Positions 33,298-45,337 of a stretch of DNA of 64,000 bases are shown here, in pieces. Source of the DNA: Choristoneura fumiferana (taxonomy: Eukaryota > Arthropoda > Insecta > Lepidoptera > Tortricidae); assembly GCF_025370935.1 (NCBI RefSeq), contig NC_133491.1, positions 9,985,663 to 10,049,662 on the forward strand, read 5' to 3'. A model generated the notes under the pieces. That model was not told where the DNA came from. It did no database searches and saw only the letters and a program-made list of their open reading frames with translations. Within the stretch, counting starts at the first letter, position 1, and the number at the start of each line of letters is the position of its first letter. A program made the translations under genes and the position numbers.

Positions 33298-33549
33298 TTA
33301 TCCTAAGACCGAGTATAGTAAAGCGATGGTAATTACAAGTATGTTAGACAATATAGCCGCAGATGACCAGACGTTTTGGTGTTTAAGTATTTCGTTAACC
33401 ACTTTCGTGATCGCCATTCCTTTGGTTGCCGCATGCGCGCCGCCGCGGCCGCATTGATCGTCGGACTCGTGGGGTAGGTCCGGGGGAAGCCGCACGTGTC
33501 GCACTGCATCAATGAAATGCATCAATGTAATTACGATAAGCTGTGGCAT
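33298..33549 (-). CDS. Unrecognised 83-residue frame, signal-like start and hydrophobic C terminus
   Basis: This is an intronless frame with an A-rich start context (AAAAAATGCC). It starts MPQLIVITLMHFIDAVRHVR, which resembles a short signal peptide. The middle (LPPDLPHESDDQCGRGGAHA) is polar with one Cys. The end is WSSAAILSNILVITIALLYS then VLG, a hydrophobic tail preceded by small residues. That layout suits a tiny GPI-anchored or tail-anchored protein. GC content is above its surroundings in the middle. It lies 1.6 kb above the promoter of nSyb copy A on the same strand. I recognise no family, and no poly(A) signal is obvious close by. It may be chance. Confidence 0.35.
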   Translation of the reverse strand: MPQLIVITLMHFIDAVRHVRLPPDLPHESDDQCGRGGAHAATKGMAITKVVNEILKHQNVWSSAAILSNILVITIALLYSVLG

Positions 33550-33559
33550 TTTTTGGTCA

Positions 33560-35600
33560 CAACGAGGTTTGATTCATAAACTTTTTTTGAATTTTGTCAA
33601 TTTAAGGATTAACAAAAATAATCCAAAGCACTCTCATATTATTTTTTTTACTTCGCTTTTGTTCTACTGAAATTAGAACCAAAATTAAAAATTTTATTGT
33701 CAAGGGTTGGATCCCTTTTTTGTTAAACTAAGTGCATTATTATTTGTCGTATACGAGTTATTAAATATTTTACAAGTTCCACGGTTTTGACTGTTGCAAA
33801 AATTCCTAATTGCCTAGGAATGATAAAGAATTTATGCAAATTTTAGCTTTCTAGATCCAAGATTTTGGGCTGAGCGTTGATGAATCCATCAGTAAGGACT
33901 TTCATTGTTATTTAGTAGGTGAAAATAAGGATGGATAAGGTCTTGTGTTCTAACCCTTGGTACGGGCAGACTAACTTCGATGTAATGGCGGTTAGTAGTA
34001 AGTTGTATGTATTCTTTATTACACCATCATCATTGTTATATCAACTGTAGGACGTTCACTGTTGGACATAGTCAGTTTATGTCAATATTTTCATGGTAGA
34101 AAGAGATGGTAAATGCGATTATAATGATGAGCTTGTTAGACAACATACCCTTAGGATTTTTTTTGAATTATCTGTTGGGGATAAGAGCAACAGCTGAGCG
34201 TTTCCTTATTTGGTACAGAATAAAACTTATTTGTTATTTTCGTGGCTAAGATCCAACTTTTTGGCTGAAGTATGTAGATTTTTTTGGTAAACCCGCGCCG
34301 TGAATGAATATTGTTTTTCGATATATACTCAGCGTCATAAAATTTGGCTCACTCTACATACAAAATTACCTGTTTTTGCATACATTTAAGGGCCTGATTT
34401 TTGCCGCTCAGTATATTTTCCTCCTTATTCATGACCGCCTGTGTTTAGCTAACGTTAAGTTAACATTATGTATGGGTCAGGCTATGGTACGTAACGATTC
34501 AACATGAGAACCGTTTAAAAAAATGGCCTGATAAAATGTTCAGTCGACGCTACTGCCATAGTTGGCGTGGCGGCATTTTACGCCAGACTACAAAGCAAAA
34601 AAATGCCCAATTAGGGGACTGCTTTTAACGAAAGTATCATTTATGTATGGCAAGCTAAAAATTTTCATATACGAGTATTTACAACTCTCAAGTGTCAACT
34701 TTATCATATTATGTCGTTTTAAATTCAGAAATAAAAAACCTTTTCTTAAAATATTTTCATTATTTCATACCATCATCATCATTTCAATTTGTAACCTCTC
34801 ACAAGTGACAAACTGTCTTAACTTCAAAAATTAAACTAATGGGAGTCACTTGTTTCAAACGTTCAAATGTCACTGGCCGCTCCAATCAGCTCGGACGCAT
34901 AACGTAACGACGCTTAATGCTCGCCGCGTGCGTACGCGCCATAAAACAATACGAATGCTTACCTTTTGTGATCAGCGCTATTATGGACAAGACACCATAC
35001 ATTTTTTTTTAAACAGTGATGTATTTTTTTTGGTGTAAGCTTCATAGCCGTCCAAAAACATTTGAAGCATTACAAGGAATGCAGATGCGATATAGTGGTG
35101 CCAATTGTGAATGGAACGTGTGGAACGTGGTGCGTTTTTTTAATTGCCTTCAAAAAGAAGGTACTCAACTAATTGTATGTTCGTTAAGCATCTCAACTAC
35201 GCGGAATAGGAGCTCCGCTCCATCAACATTGTCTTATACTTGTAAATTTGGGCAACTCTGCGCCTAATCAATTGTCAAAATTTCACAAGGGACCAATAAT
35301 ACTATGGCGAAATCAGTAAAGGGAATAAAGTATTTTACTAAAACCTTAAAAAAAAAACAAATACGTTTGACCAACAAAATATAAACAAAGTGATCTTTTG
35401 GAGAAACGAAAAAAAAAAGCCATCAATATTTCTTGAATAATTTTTGCCGAAATAAAATCTTAAGAAAGATATAATAAGAACTTGGGTACCCATAACATTT
35501 GTACTTTATTTTTCAACAATGCATAGAACCTACATAAATAAATACAAACGACAAAACATCCTGTCCACACAACGCTCTCCGATGATAAATACATTAAATA
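33560..35600. other. Intergenic stretch with little to name
   Basis: A short antisense retroelement tail (GGACGTTCACTGTTGGACAT) is at about 34051-34072. The remaining open frames show no bias, motif or clear splice sites. Confidence 0.4.
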
Positions 35601-35627
35601 TAAATTTTATAAGCCCATTAAAATTAG

Positions 35628-35729
35628 GGCGGTCGGGCTGCGAGCAAATTGTTGTGCGCGGCGCGGGCGCACAAAGGATGCCGCTAATCAATTGCCTCTA
35701 CGGCGGGCTCGGTGCGGACAAATGGGGTA
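35628..35729 (+). other. GC-rich exon-like segment with strong donor
   Basis: This is a local GC peak (GGGCGGTCGGGCTGCGAGC, GCGCGGCGCGGGCGC) ending ACAAATGGG against GTAAGTAC. Inside it an ATG opens MPLINCLYGGLGADKWG to the donor. It could be a first exon, coding or not, of a plus-strand gene, or just a CpG-rich regulatory site. A 14-base segment between a good acceptor (TTGTTTTATTAGCAG) and GTAAGT at 36251-36264 would continue in frame as LGGI. Confidence 0.22.
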
Positions 35730-36440
35730 AGTACAAAGTTTTGAATTTCGGTTTTTGATTTTTTATTGGGTGACAGTTCGTGTTTATGCTGGGATTCAGG
35801 AAAGTTAAGTTCGTAACTGAAAGTTATCTAAATTGTTCAGATTTAGGAGGTTTTGAGTCAATATTTTAGCACCCTCTATATTTATCTGTTTCTTTCAAAT
35901 CTTACTATACTACCCATTTAAAGCACCGCCTATGTATCTGAAAAAAACACTTGGGTAATTCATCCCATCGTATAGATGCTACGTAAGACACTGCTTTAGA
36001 TGGTACAAATAACTGGAAAAATATGGGTGAAATCTTTTATTCATATTTTTAATCAGATATTTACCTACTTTAAATCTAATTACTTACTAAAATTCGCCGT
36101 GCGTTTACTCTTCCAACTCCTTACTTTAAGTAATTATTTGTTGTTGATAAATCATGTTCAAGTTTTATTTAATCTTGACTTACGTCCCTTTCTCGCTTGT
36201 CCTTGTACTGAGATTCTCATTGCCGGCTCTTCATTTGTTTTATTAGCAGGACTTGGAGGCATCGTAAGTCACTCTCCTAATACGTTTATTTATTTGTGGT
36301 ATATCTTTAATTATTGTATTTAAGTAATGAGCGTCAATTTGTGGGAGAGTCCGGGAACTGAATGAGACAGACTGGACATTGTAATGGAACAAATAAATCC
36401 AATACAAATAAATTTCCGGAGCGGTACACCTTAGGGATCT

Positions 36441-37078
36441 TTAAAAACCGGCCAAGAGCATGTCGGAAACGCCTGAAATAGGGTTCCGTAACCATTACGA
36501 AAAAATTAAGTAATATTTTTCGAAGAATTTCGTATTTTGTACGGAATATTCCAAGTTTAGGTATATTTTATACCTTAGGCTGCTATTTACTCTTGAACTA
36601 CTAGTAATTCTCAAGAAAACTTAACCGTTATAGTTTTCCTTGTAAGTTTGATATACTTACTATCATACTGAATTTTTTTCAAATTTTTCCACCGACCGGT
36701 TTAGATTTTAGAGGTGGGGGACGCTCGATTTTAATGAAAATTTGCACTTTAAAGTTGAATATTTTGCAAACAAATCACTGAATCGAAAAATCGTTTTAGT
36801 AACCCCTAATGGTTTTAAAAGACCTATACAACGATACCCCACACTACAAGATTCGATGAGAAAAAAAAATCACCCCCACTTTACGTCTATGCGAGGTACT
36901 CAAAAAAATATTTATTTTTAATTTTTCATTGTACTATTTTGTCGGCATAGTTTACATATATATTCGTGCAAAATTACAGCTTTCTAGCATTGATAGTCCC
37001 TGAGCAAAGCCGCGGACGGACAGACAGACAGACATGGCGAAACTATAAGGGTTCCGTTTTTGCCATTTTGGCTACGGT
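36441..37078 (+). repeat. Dispersed repeat, CCGGCCAAGAGCG family, copy 2
   Basis: Opens TTAAAAACCGGCCAAGAGCA and runs to the GACAGACATGGCGAAAC and GGTTCCGTTTTTGCCATTTT end. It meets copy 3 in inverted orientation. Confidence 0.75.
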
Positions 37079-37094
37079 ATGGCTACGGTACGAC

Positions 37095-37541
37095 GTAAGA
37101 CGTAGACGTAAGGTGGGGGCGATTTTTTTTTCTCATCCAACGTTGTAGTGTGAGGTATCGTTGGATAGGTCTCTTAAAACCATTACCGAGTTGCTACAAT
37201 GATTTTTCGATTCAGTGATTTGTTTGCAAAATATTCAACTTTAAAGTGCAAATTTTCATTAATATCGAGCGTCCCCCCCCTTTAAAACCTAAACCAGTGG
37301 GTGGAAAAATTTGAAAAAATTCAGGATGGTAGTAATATATCAAACTTACAAGGAAAACTATGACGGTTAAGGTTTCTTGAGAATTATTAGTAGTTTAAGA
37401 GTAAATAGCAGTAAAAAAAAACCTAAACTTAGAATATTCCGTACAAATACGAAATCCTTAGAAAAATGTTACTTAATTTTTTCTTAATGACTACGGAACT
37501 CTATTTCGGGTGTGTCCGACACGCTCTTGGCCGGTTTTTAA
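37095..37541 (-). repeat. Dispersed repeat, CCGGCCAAGAGCG family, copy 3 (inverted)
   Basis: Reverse complement of most of copy 2, ending GACACGCTCTTGGCCGGTTT. With copy 2 it makes a large inverted repeat of about 450 bases per arm. Confidence 0.75.
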
Positions 37542-37867
37542 TCCTACTTATAGAGTAGAAAGAACTGATATAATATTCTCTTCTCTTTCTTAATTTGTTC
37601 GTAATTTGCTTTCATATTTAGGAGGTGATATTTTTGCCGTTATAAATATGATGGAGCGGAGATAGGATTGCCAACTATAAGTTTTAGAACAGAACTTTTT
37701 AAAACGGAGCAGCGAGAACACTCGTATGCCGTGTAGCCCGTAACCATAGTACAGTCTTTGCCCGTAAAGATGGTAAATGAATGCAAAAGTGTAGACCATT
37801 TTATGATAATTTATGTGCAAGTTTCTTTTTCTACGATTTATGTCGTCACTTTTGAAATCATTATCAT

Positions 37868-37916
37868 ATGAGCCGAAGGACGTTCACTGTTGGACATATA
37901 GGCCTCCCCCACATAC
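37868..37916 (-). mobile_element. Retrotransposon tail fragment, antisense
   Basis: AGCCGAAGGACGTTCACTGT then TGGACATATAGGCCTCCCCC. Confidence 0.6.
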
Positions 37917-37999
37917 TTCTCGTTACTTCGATTTAAAACGCGGCCCGCAACCTGCAACCACTGTCCATTTTTTTTACTGCATAGAGATGTATAGTCGTA

Positions 38000-38230
38000 A
38001 GTTCAAAAGTGGAGAACGGGTGGCCGTTGAAGCCGAAAAGTTCTCGAATGGAGACCGCGGATCGGCAAGCGCAGCGTAGGACGTCCACCAACGAGATGCA
38101 CCAATGACTTGGTTAAAGCCGTGGGTTCACGGTGGATGCAAGCCGCTTCCAACAGAAGCAACTGGAGGTCTATAGGGGAGGCCTATGACCAACAGCGTAC
38201 GTCCTACTGCTGATATGATAATGATGATGA
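38000..38230 (+). mobile_element. 5'-truncated non-LTR retrotransposon tail
   Basis: Runs from AGTTCTCGAATGGAGACCGC through CTTGGTTAAAGCCGTGGGTT to GAGGCCTATGACCAACAGCG and ATGATAATGATGATG. Confidence 0.7.
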
Positions 38231-38239
38231 AGTTAGAAC

Positions 38240-38512
38240 TAAAGTCTCCGACATAGCTGGAAAAATATGCAAGTTGAAGTGGTAATGGGCGGGCAAGAAC
38301 AGATAACCGTTGGGGGAGAAAAGTCCTCGAGTGGCGATCATGAACCGGAAGACGAAGCGGTGGCAGGCCTCCCACCAGGTGGACTGACGACATCGTGAGA
38401 GTTGCGGGATACCGGTGGATGCAAGTGGCGAGTTGTCGTTCATTGTGGCGTTCTAAGGGCCTTTGTTCAGTAGTGGACGTCTTCCGGCTGATGATGCTGA
38501 TGATGATGAATG
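38240..38512 (+). mobile_element. Second, related non-LTR retrotransposon tail
   Basis: AAGTCTCCGACATAGCTGGA to CAGTAGTGGACGTCTTCCGG and a GATGATGCTGATGATGATG tail. Same type as the antisense copies at 21.3 and 56.8 kb. Confidence 0.7.
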
Positions 38513-38640
38513 AAGTTAGAGAGCAGGTGTACTGTACGACATTCTATGAGCAATTAGGCCAGTTACAGCGCAACTAGGCGGCGCAAACACAAGCTGGCTT
38601 TGTCCCCCGCGTTAGCGCCGCCCAGCTAAGTGCCGGCGAT

Positions 38641-38667
38641 CCTTGTTAACTGGTTGGGTTAACAAGG
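38641..38667. repeat. Perfect 10 bp stem-loop in a GC-rich patch
   Basis: CCTTGTTAAC and GTTAACAAGG flank TGGTTGG. The surrounding 38575-38710 is GC-rich, and GGCGCAAACAC (near 38580) is echoed inverted as GTGTTTGCGCGCC (near 38672), so a larger hairpin is possible. Confidence 0.6.
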
Positions 38668-38719
38668 CGAGTGTTTGCGCGCCGTTGTTAGGACGCTGCG
38701 CGTGCGCGGGTCGCTTTAG

Positions 38720-41700
38720 GGAACGAGAAAATATGGGTAGGTATTACTAGATTTTCGATACCGCTCAAAATCTGGTGAGTGGAGAACAGGAGGGCCATTT
38801 CCGTTTGCCCAGCAGTGGGACACATTTCGACACCAAATCATACGAACTAATTTTGTAACCGGCTAGCCGGTCGGTGAAATAAAAGGCGTGACGTTACAAA
38901 ATAAAAATATAATAAAATATGTACAATTACTTTAGTCAGCACTGTTCTAGTAGATAGATTAAAAAAAACACTGGCCTGAGACTTCTAGGACAGGTAGGAA
39001 AACAGGGCAGGGTGTTAGGTAGCTTCGGAGCATCCAGTAGCGCCGGCGATCTGCTCCGAGACAGCAGAGCGGAGAGGAAGTGGAGATGAAGATTTGTTTT
39101 CAGCAGGAAAAAGGAAGGACTGGAATGAAACACCCTGCTTTACTGCTTGCTTGCAGCACCCATCCAAGTCTCGTTTTAGTGTCAGGCCAGAGAAAGAAAG
39201 CTAAACGAGACTTGGATTAGGTTTTACAAAATATAAAATAAATAAATGTTAGAAATAGATCAAATAATATTAACAATACTGCACTAGAGGCAGCCCAAGT
39301 AGCACAGTGACAAGTAGCTCAGTAAATTGTTTAGCTATCACTGAGTAAAAGTATTATTTATTTTTAAAAGAAATCAAATTTCGGCTTATCAATAATTTGG
39401 AATTTGGAATTTTGTGCTTCTGTAAGCGGCCAGTTGCGCACCGCGGAGGTTTGCCATGCTACAATTTTACTATAAACCATTGGAGAACGAGCTGGAGTGA
39501 AGGATTTTGCTAAATTATCACAGGAATCTTCGAGGCTGTATTGTCTTACGCACAGGCGCTTGCGATCGCATTCACTATCTCTTTCTATTGTCATCCTATA
39601 CCGGGCGCCAGAAAAAAGTGGTGAAAACAATTGTGATTCTGAGTGCGTTAGTTTAATCCCCTGTGATGTCTAATAACCTCTTCGATATTTTCTTTTATAG
39701 CTTTAAAGTGATGGACCTCACAGACCAAGGGTCTCGACACCGAACGGGATAAAGTCATAGACAGAGAGAGAGGCAGATGGAGAGTAGAGTCGTATGTAAT
39801 CTGTATTTGTATACTTTCACTTCTGCGCCAGCTCTCTTGCAGGTTCCATGGAGATGGGAAGGATATATCTCATATATCTTAAGTAATTTTCTATATTCCA
39901 ACCTAATAAAATTTAACCTAAAATACTATTTAAATCACTAAAAAATGTAGAGCACAATAATAGATATTGCAAAAGAAAGTAACATTTTTAACCATGCCAT
40001 GACATATGACATAGCACTACAGATGTTACCGATTTTATATGACTTGGCACGTGTAAGGACAGCTATTTAAATGCCATGTTACTCAGAATTTAATACAATA
40101 ATGTTAATAAACACCCACTCGCTTCTGACCAGAGTGTTACACTTTTGACATAACCTTTCCATATTGACTGTTAAATATTTACTGGTCGGTTTTAACACTT
40201 TTCGGAACTTTGTGGGTAAAGCTGCGTTCCTAACGTATTTATTTATGAAATTAAAGTTACTATCTAAACATTAGGGTTATCGATCGCCGCCAGAAATGTT
40301 TAGGTTTTGTGCCATGTTTTGAGACAATTTAAGTAGTTATGTCTTTCTTCAAAATCAAGTTGGCAGGTTAGCTTGAATCGCCGTTAATGAAAACAAAAAA
40401 AATAGGGAGGAGTCCTGGCAGGCTGCACTTTGTGAACTTAATCAGAGCTCTAAACCCAGTTTGACTTTTTTGAGACGTACGGAACCCTCAGTGCACGGAT
40501 CCGACTCGCACTGGGTTTTTTTTTTCTTGAAGACCCTTAAATTATACCTGTCGCTGATCCGTTGACGCGTACACAACGCCAGGCTTAAGCCTTTGGAGAT
40601 ACTAAAACTCCTACGGGATAGGAAATTCAGCTAATTTTTATATTCCAAGGGGGTGAAGCGGGTACAACCTAGGCAAGGATGAAATAGACAAATCTAAAAA
40701 ACAAACACGTTAATGATACTCCAACCAACCAGTTATTTTAACATGTTATTGTGACCGGTGTCACCTTAAGTTGGCGTTAAAGTGTCAATATACCGTAAGA
40801 GAATTATTGTGCAGTTTCCTTACATTGCCGCGGCCAATCAACCACTTATAAATGTATAGACCGGCGACACCGCAATGAATGAAGAAGAATGCAAGTCGCT
40901 CTTTATTCCATCGCACATAAGTATAGGCTTAAGTCAGAATTCGGTGGCCATGTGCCGACGTATTATCACTTCTCCGGTAATACGAGACACGGGTGCACTA
41001 GTACTACAAACAGAAAACGTAAACATAGTAAAACTAACTCCAAAAAGCTTTAAAAACCCATGTCTTTCACACTAAAGCAGACCGTAACATTTTGAACTTA
41101 GTTTGAGTATTAAATGCTTTGACACGCCGTTAGTTTTCTATGAAATAAGGTTGTATGAGACACAGTATTAAGGGTCCTCAGTGCATGCTACCGCTTTTGG
41201 GCATTCTCTTATGGTAGCATTAGATCTGGCGTCTAGGCAGGTAAAGGTATAATTATTGTATGGTGTTTTAACGCATCAGACCCGAGATTGTTCAGGTAAA
41301 GCAAACGCAAATAGCGCGCAGATCTCTATGTTATATTCTAATCAAATCAGAATACAGAAATTCGCCAAAGACTTAAATCACCAACATAGCTCGAAGAAGT
41401 CTAAAAAATATTATTGGTTTCCTCTTATGTATGTATGTATGTAAACTCTTTACTGTACAAAATAAGTTACAAACACAATTGACAGACATTGAGATATATG
41501 TACAAAGGCGAACTTATCTCTTTAAGTGATCTCTACCAGTCAGCCTTTGAGTGGATGAGAGGAGCATTCAGTTAGGGATAAACAAAAAGTGAGTTTAAAA
41601 CTTAAAACCTAGCATAGCATAGCATAGCATAATATTAAGAAAAAATCATTTCAGAAAAATATTTTCGGCAAATAATTAGAGAACCAAGACAGATTCAAAT

Positions 41701-42295
41701 TACTGGTCGGTTTGAAATAAAAAAAAACCTTACTTAGCTATGGAAGGGGAACATACATAACAGTAAAACGGGTAGCTGCCCCCATCCAGGTTCATCACTT
41801 GTTCTTTTAATATATTTAAATACTTAATACATATTATAATTAGAAACTGGCAAGAACTTGAAACAGTTTACTTTGTAGCGAAGCTGTCAGCATGACATAA
41901 CTTACGCTTTCGCTAGCCAGCCTCTAATAAATAAATTAAAGCTTAACTACACTTTATTCCAGATGACAAGAAGAATTTGTCAATAATAGGATATTTCGTG
42001 GAGTGGAAAAAAAACATTGGGTATGGCAAATTTGATTACTTTTAAAACTCTGTTATATTCAGTCAGAGCTATCGATGAAGGCTATAATTTACAATTCTAA
42101 GAAAATATCCGATTTCAAAAACTGTGATTATTTCACCGAGGCAATTCACAAGAGGATTATGTTCTTGTGTAATAATATGTCGATCGATTATATAACATTT
42201 CCAACGAAAAAAAAACTGAATATTTTCGTTGTCTAACCCGCAAAGCAAGAAAAACTTGAGTTGTATATGGCCTTGCCATATATACTTGTCGTCGA
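38720..42295. other. Intergenic stretch, mostly plain
   Basis: Holds a fragment of the GGTTCCGTAC...GACTCGCACT family near 40473-40518, a retroelement tail antisense at 41415-41575 (TATGTATGTATGTATGT then CTCTTTACTGTACAAAATA), an (AGCAT)n run at about 41610-41632, and the weak frame at 40.87 kb. Confidence 0.45.
40875..41075 (+). CDS. Possible 66-codon gene with promoter-like upstream sequence
   Basis: This frame starts MNEEECKSLFIPSHISIGLS and ends PKSFKNPCLSH. Above it are a CCAAT motif (GGCCAATCAACC, near 40830) and TTATAAATG (near 40848), then a GC-rich leader. It has no recognised domain, signal or membrane segment, and the frame may be chance. Confidence 0.15.
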   Translation: MNEEECKSLFIPSHISIGLSQNSVAMCRRIITSPVIRDTGALVLQTENVNIVKLTPKSFKNPCLSH

Positions 42296-42299
42296 TCTA

Positions 42300-42388
42300 T
42301 GAGCCAACCGAAGCAACTGGAGGTCTATGGGGGAGGGTCTATGGTCCAACAGTGGACGTCATACGGCTGAGATGATGATGATGATGAG
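42300..42388 (+). mobile_element. Non-LTR retrotransposon tail fragment
   Basis: AACCGAAGCAACTGGAGGTC to CAACAGTGGACGTCATACGG and (GAT)n. Confidence 0.7.
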
Positions 42389-42979
42389 CTTGACGCTTGT
42401 GGCATATTTGTATGAAGAATGACGTACGTAAGCCAGCTACTGGTACCAAATTGTGCGAGCCTACAGGCATGTGTATTTCGAGCCTTACATAACGCATACC
42501 TATCGAAATCTAACGTTATCTAGAGTGAAGTTTAGTAACAAGTAATAAACGAAATGAACTGGTAAGTCAATACGCTACAATAACAGATTAATCGCGAAGT
42601 GATAGTTTGGCGACCTGATACCTGCGCCCGCGCCGATACGTCTTGTCGGAGAGGTCGTTAGTTACGCCGTGGGGGGTCCGATGCAAGTGCGTCTTTTGTT
42701 TTGGGCTTTAATTGTTATTGTTTTAATCACTTATATGATTCAGTTTTTTTATGTGGCAGGATAGATACTTAATTACTTAACATTTGTTTCATTTTGGGAG
42801 GAAATAGTGGGACGTATATAGGCTGGGATGATAATGGATGATCTTTTAAACCCCGACATAAAAAGATTTGCTATAAATTGGACATGTTGTCTCTATGTCT
42901 GTGGTATAGTAGTTCTCAAACGGATGAAACGATTCCCATACGAATTTCCTTACGGTAGTTCTTAGCTAATTATTATTTT

Positions 42980-43100
42980 TATATATATGAGGGGGAAAAC
43001 GAGCATACAGATCACCCGACGGGAAGCAATCACCGCCGCCCATAGACACCTGTCTACACGAGGGTGGCACAGGTGCGTTGCAGGCCCTTTGAGAAATGTC
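42980..43100. repeat. Dispersed repeat fragment (CACCGCCGCCCATAGACACC family)
   Basis: ACGAGCATACAGATCACCCG, GCAATCACCGCCGCCCATAG and GGTGCGTTGCAGGCCCTTT form a motif set that recurs in lepidopteran DNA. Class not certain. Confidence 0.5.
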
Positions 43101-43635
43101 TTCAAAATTGGTTCAGCCGTTTTTGAGGAACTGAACTTTTTTTTTATTCGACTGGATGGCAAATGAGCAAGTGGGAAAGAATATAGTCGGGAGTTTTCAA
43201 CTTTTTAAAAGTTAGTGTTAGTTGAGAGCCGCTGCTCCATCCAAACACTTTACCCTAATTAAAATTTTAATTAAAACAAGTTTAAACATTACAATCTGAT
43301 CCTGTACGCAGTACGGGCTTTATTAAATTGAGTATTGTACGCTGTGTAATGGGACGGGAGATCTATCTTTATGAAGCCTGCGCAAGAGTTTATCATGGGT
43401 TTAGAAGTCGGTTGAAATTAGTTTATAACACCAGACCATGCCCACGTCTGTCAAGAGAGAATCCAGCTTTATAACCAGGGAGGTGACATGGTCAAATTCT
43501 AGTTATTTTTTCGCAAATACAACATGGAAACTTATTTATTGCAAAATAACATTAATCAAATAACAAAATCAATTCTCCTCTTTTTTCGCGGAGTATTATT
43601 ATAATTTATTTATCCATACTTACTATATACTATAC

Positions 43636-43865
43636 TATACTAATATTATAAATGCGAAAGTGTGTGTTTGTGTGTTTGTTTGTATGTTTGTCCGTCTTTC
43701 GCGTCGAAACGGAGCGACGGATCGACGTGATTTTTGACATAGATATAGTTTATGGGCCAGAGAGTGACATGGGCTACTTTTTATCCCGGAAAAATGCATA
43801 GTTTCCGAGGGAATAGCGCGCGATAACCGAAACCCACGCGAGCGGAGCCGCAGGCAAAAGCTAGT
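43636..43865 (+). mobile_element. Helitron-like non-autonomous element
   Basis: Starts ATACTAATATTATAAATGCG and ends GGAGCCGCAGGCAAAAGCTA then GT, with a TTTGTCCGTCTTTCGCG middle. The 5' and 3' ends agree with lepidopteran Helitron-derived repeats; no inverted ends are seen. Confidence 0.6.
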
Positions 43866-43926
43866 AAGCCTGTAAAGGTGTCCCACTGCTGGGCAAAGGC
43901 CTCCCCCCATGTCCTCCACTGGAGTT
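43866..43926 (-). mobile_element. Retroelement tail fragment, antisense
   Basis: GGTGTCCCACTGCTGGGCAA then AGGCCTCCCCCCATGTCC, directly after the Helitron-like end. A longer copy is at 45.87 kb. Confidence 0.6.
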
Positions 43927-44682
43927 GAGTGGAATGATATTATTTTTATTAAAATCAATGAGCTTAGAAAACTATCTGCTGTTGTCCTAGAGCTCCCTGG
44001 GTCCATGAGGCGGGGGTCATGACCCCCATGACAATTGCCCTTGTGACATTACTAATGAAACAGCTAAGAACCACCGCACAGAAACTTGCTTTCTCGTAAA
44101 AAAACCGCATCGAAGTCGGTCCTTCCAATCGAGAACTATGATACTACAGACAGACACACATTGGCGTCAAACTTATAACACCCAAAACCCTGTTTAGGCG
44201 TCGTGGTTTAAAAATCACCGGGGAAAATTTATTCATTATTTTGCGTCACTGCTTAAAAACCTCGTTGCACCTTTGCAATGCATGAATTGGATTATTTGTT
44301 GGGATCGATCAACTTTTTCTTGTCACTCGTAACTATAGTTAAGGTCTCCTAAGTCACTCTTTTAAACCGTAAGTTTAAAAAAAAACTTAAAATTAAAATT
44401 TGCCTTTTGGGTATATTTAAGCCCCTTCATGTAGGTAATAAGCATGTTAGTATAATGTGACACAACATTTCTTCTATTAAACTGTACTACTTTTGTCCGC
44501 TCACTGACAGGACAGAATAGCAAAAAGAAATATGTAGTTGATCCACCACCATTCAAACCAAAATAGAAACTTACGAGACTTACAACAACTATTTTAACCA
44601 AACCACTAAGTATACAAAACAAAACTGCTCAACTAATTTGTTAAAAAAATAGTAGTCAGTTTACATTCACCAGTTTGCCTAC

Positions 44683-44833
44683 CGTTGCTTTGTACAATAT
44701 TTTCTAAGAACAGTTGGCGACGCAATATGTACTGCATACGTGTGACGCTGCGTTTGCGCTGGTGCTGGTACGTAGGCTGCGCATGATTTACACGCGCTCC
44801 TGTTTGCCGTCGTAAAAGCAAGGCAGTGGCCAT
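44683..44833 (-). CDS. Exon-like frame with dibasic site, unrecognised
   Basis: An ATG in a fair context (CACCAATGG) opens a frame reading MATALLLRRQTGARVNHAQP, TYQHQRKRSVTRMQYILRRQ, LFLENIVQSN, then G at a donor-like CAACG|GTAGGC. QRKR followed by SVTRMQ looks like a prohormone cleavage site, and base composition is more GC-rich than the flanks. There is no clear signal peptide and no recognised homolog. The next exon was not found. Confidence 0.25.
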
Positions 44834-45337
44834 TGGTGAAGCGGGGTTAGCAAAATATCAAAACTAATATCTATGTATGTATGTAAACACTTAATTATAC
44901 AAAAGAAAAGAAACAAAATACAATTGACAAACTACTACCCCCATTGAATGATTATTGACGTTGAATTTTTAATAATAACGGACATTCTAATTTTATTTTT
45001 TACTTATTTTAGTGTTTTAATTATTAATTCTGAAATTCTAATAGCTACTTAGTTGTAGGTTTTAACATAATTTATTTAATTGTATAAATTTAGACGTAGC
45101 GGTAACATAATCATAATTAAACTATTGTTAATCTGTATTCACACTCGCAGACTATCAAGTTACAGGCCCAGCCTAGTTTGGAGTCTAACGGAAAATTTTA
45201 ACATTATGTATTAAGTGTTTTTGCCAAATAAAAAAATAATAATTATAGGTGTACTAGAATCTGAGTCTGAATCTGATTGATTATGGACTGACCAGTCCCC
45301 CGAACTGAGCAAAGTATTGCGATGAATGAACTATAGC

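Noticed and set aside
38127..38577. Several 60-88 codon frames
   Set aside because: All fall in adjoining retrotransposon tails.
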